Source: Solea solea (taxonomy: Eukaryota > Chordata > Actinopteri > Pleuronectiformes > Soleidae). From it: a stretch of DNA of 64,000 bases. Where the stretch lies: positions 3,675,302 to 3,739,301 of the forward strand of contig NC_081138.1 of the NCBI RefSeq assembly GCF_958295425.1, given 5' to 3'. Both the position numbers and the translations under genes were made by a program. Shown here in pieces: positions 62,820-64,000 of the stretch. Each line of letters starts with the position of its first letter. Positions within the stretch are counted from its first letter, which is position 1. The notes below the pieces were generated by a model. That model was not told the origin of the DNA. It worked only from the letters and a program-made list of their open reading frames with translations, and did no database searches.

Positions 62820-64000
62820 ACTTTGTGCAGCTTCCTCTGAAGTCACACACACTCACACGTGAGCTGTCCATGGTGCTCAATGAAGGATCACTGCGTAACC
62901 AGACCACGGGCGAGTTCACCGAGCCGTGCACAGATCTGCCAAACACAGACGAGACACGGCGTGCCGTAGTGGAATTCAACACCTTCAACTACACTGTGTG
63001 ATCTATACGTTGCACTTCTATACAAACACCCCCCCCAAACCCACCCCCCTCCTCCTCTCTCCTTCAACCAACTCTGCTTCAGTGCCGATTGGCTTGGGGA
63101 AGAGAAGCAGCATCCTCCTCCTGCGTGAGTCAGGAAGCACGATTGGCTGCACATGCCAGGCTTGAGCACTTTCTTCAGCACAGCTGATATATATTTAGCC
63201 CCCCCCCCCCCCCCCCCAACACACACACACACACACACACACACACAGCTCCGCCTTTTTGCCTCCTCCCTTCCTTCCCGTCTCCTCATACGCAAACCAT
63301 CACCTCGTCGGGAAGTGCGTCATAGCCTCGTCAATGGGGGAGCCTCTGAGGTGAGGCTCGCTAAAATTAGGAGGGCGAGGAACTCGTCTTTCTCTGGTCT
63401 CCATCGAAAGATCACAAGTGTGACATCCAAGGACAAGGAGCTGTTAACACTGCTGTTATAAAACAATTCCCCCTTTATGCTTAACCAGTGTCAAAGTTCC
63501 CAGAGTACGAGTAAACTGCTCCAGATTCCTCTATAATTCAGAGTAAAGCATGATGTTTGTGTGCGGAAGCAAGACAGAAGGAAACCTGGAAACAAGATGT
63601 GCTAATGGTCTTTAAAATGTATATCAGGGAAGTTGTTTTTTATATTAACTGCACAAAATCTAATTTCAAAGCTATAGCGAAAGCTTGACAACGTAGAGAA
63701 GCAGCATACGATTTCAGGACATGTTTCGTTTGGTTCCTCCGTGTTTGTGCTTGGCGGCAAAACGTCGTACGGAATAATCACACTGGCTAAAATAATAGTA
63801 AAGAAAAGTATGTCCTACCTCACTCTGATGTTTCATTGAGGTTTTTGTTTTTCTGCATTCCATTTACATCGGAAGTCGGAACTGGGAACGACGTCATCCG
63901 CATTCCTGTCGGGACAAAAAACATGGACACAAATGTATCGTGTTAGGAATAGCAGTCAATAATAAACATTTCACACACGCACAAACAAAGTAGTGACATG
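62820..64000. other. Window end, no gene recognised
   Basis: Contains poly-C plus (CA)n at 63200-63247. Open frames at 62888-63295 (minus) and 63153-63461 (plus) run through the simple repeat and have no known domain. GC-richer DNA at 62900-63420 could belong to a regulatory region, but nothing specific supports it. Confidence 0.45.
63200..63247. repeat. Poly-C / (CA)n microsatellite
   Basis: About 17 C followed by about 15 CA units. Confidence 0.95.

Noticed and set aside
62888..63295. 135-codon minus-strand open frame
   Set aside because: Runs through a poly-C and CA microsatellite and shows no domain.

Overview
The window is vertebrate nuclear DNA, most likely from a ray-finned (percomorph-type) teleost. 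Two multi-exon genes with GT-AG introns lie on the + strand. Their spliced products align end to end, as recalled, with human ANO5 and human SLC17A6. Introns are mostly short, and the rest is filled with fish-type repeats: hAT and TTAA-flanked MITEs, Tc1 fragments, decayed LINEs and SINE-like tails. No bacterial operon, CRISPR array, phage or rRNA/tRNA gene is visible.

Layout. Positions 1-7640: non-coding 5' flank with a decayed minus-strand LINE (about 2233-3830), a 39/40-bp minisatellite (3961-4600) and a hAT MITE with a perfect target-site duplication (7079-7404). Positions 7958-34999: ano5 (anoctamin-5), 20 coding exons, 908 codons plus stop, with a 12.4-kb first intron and a likely 3' UTR to about 37325. 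Positions 37330-39050: AT-rich intergenic DNA with a Tc1 fragment. Positions 39050-39966: presumed promoter and leader of slc17a6, with CT-rich microsatellites, a split RE1/NRSE-like site and two short uORFs. Positions 39967-55075: slc17a6 (VGLUT2), 12 coding exons, 588 codons plus stop, with a likely 3' UTR to about 57800. Positions 57800-64000: gene-less flank with minisatellite, MITEs, microsatellites and a few unique stretches that may be conserved non-coding elements.

The genes are tandem, ano5 upstream of slc17a6. ANO5 and SLC17A6 are also adjacent in human at 11p14.3 (established knowledge), so this is conserved synteny. They are not known to work together: ANO5 is an intracellular Ca2+-dependent lipid scramblase important in muscle and bone; VGLUT2 loads glutamate into synaptic vesicles. 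Teleosts often keep two copies of each gene, and I cannot tell the a from the b paralogue here.

I found no convincing novel multi-gene system. The best second-look items are the promoter-proximal split RE1 site and uORFs of slc17a6, a poly-glycine microsatellite in the VGLUT2 C-tail, a divergent ANO5 N-terminus, a 17-bp perfect hairpin in an slc17a6 intron, and several mobile elements with exact target-site duplications.
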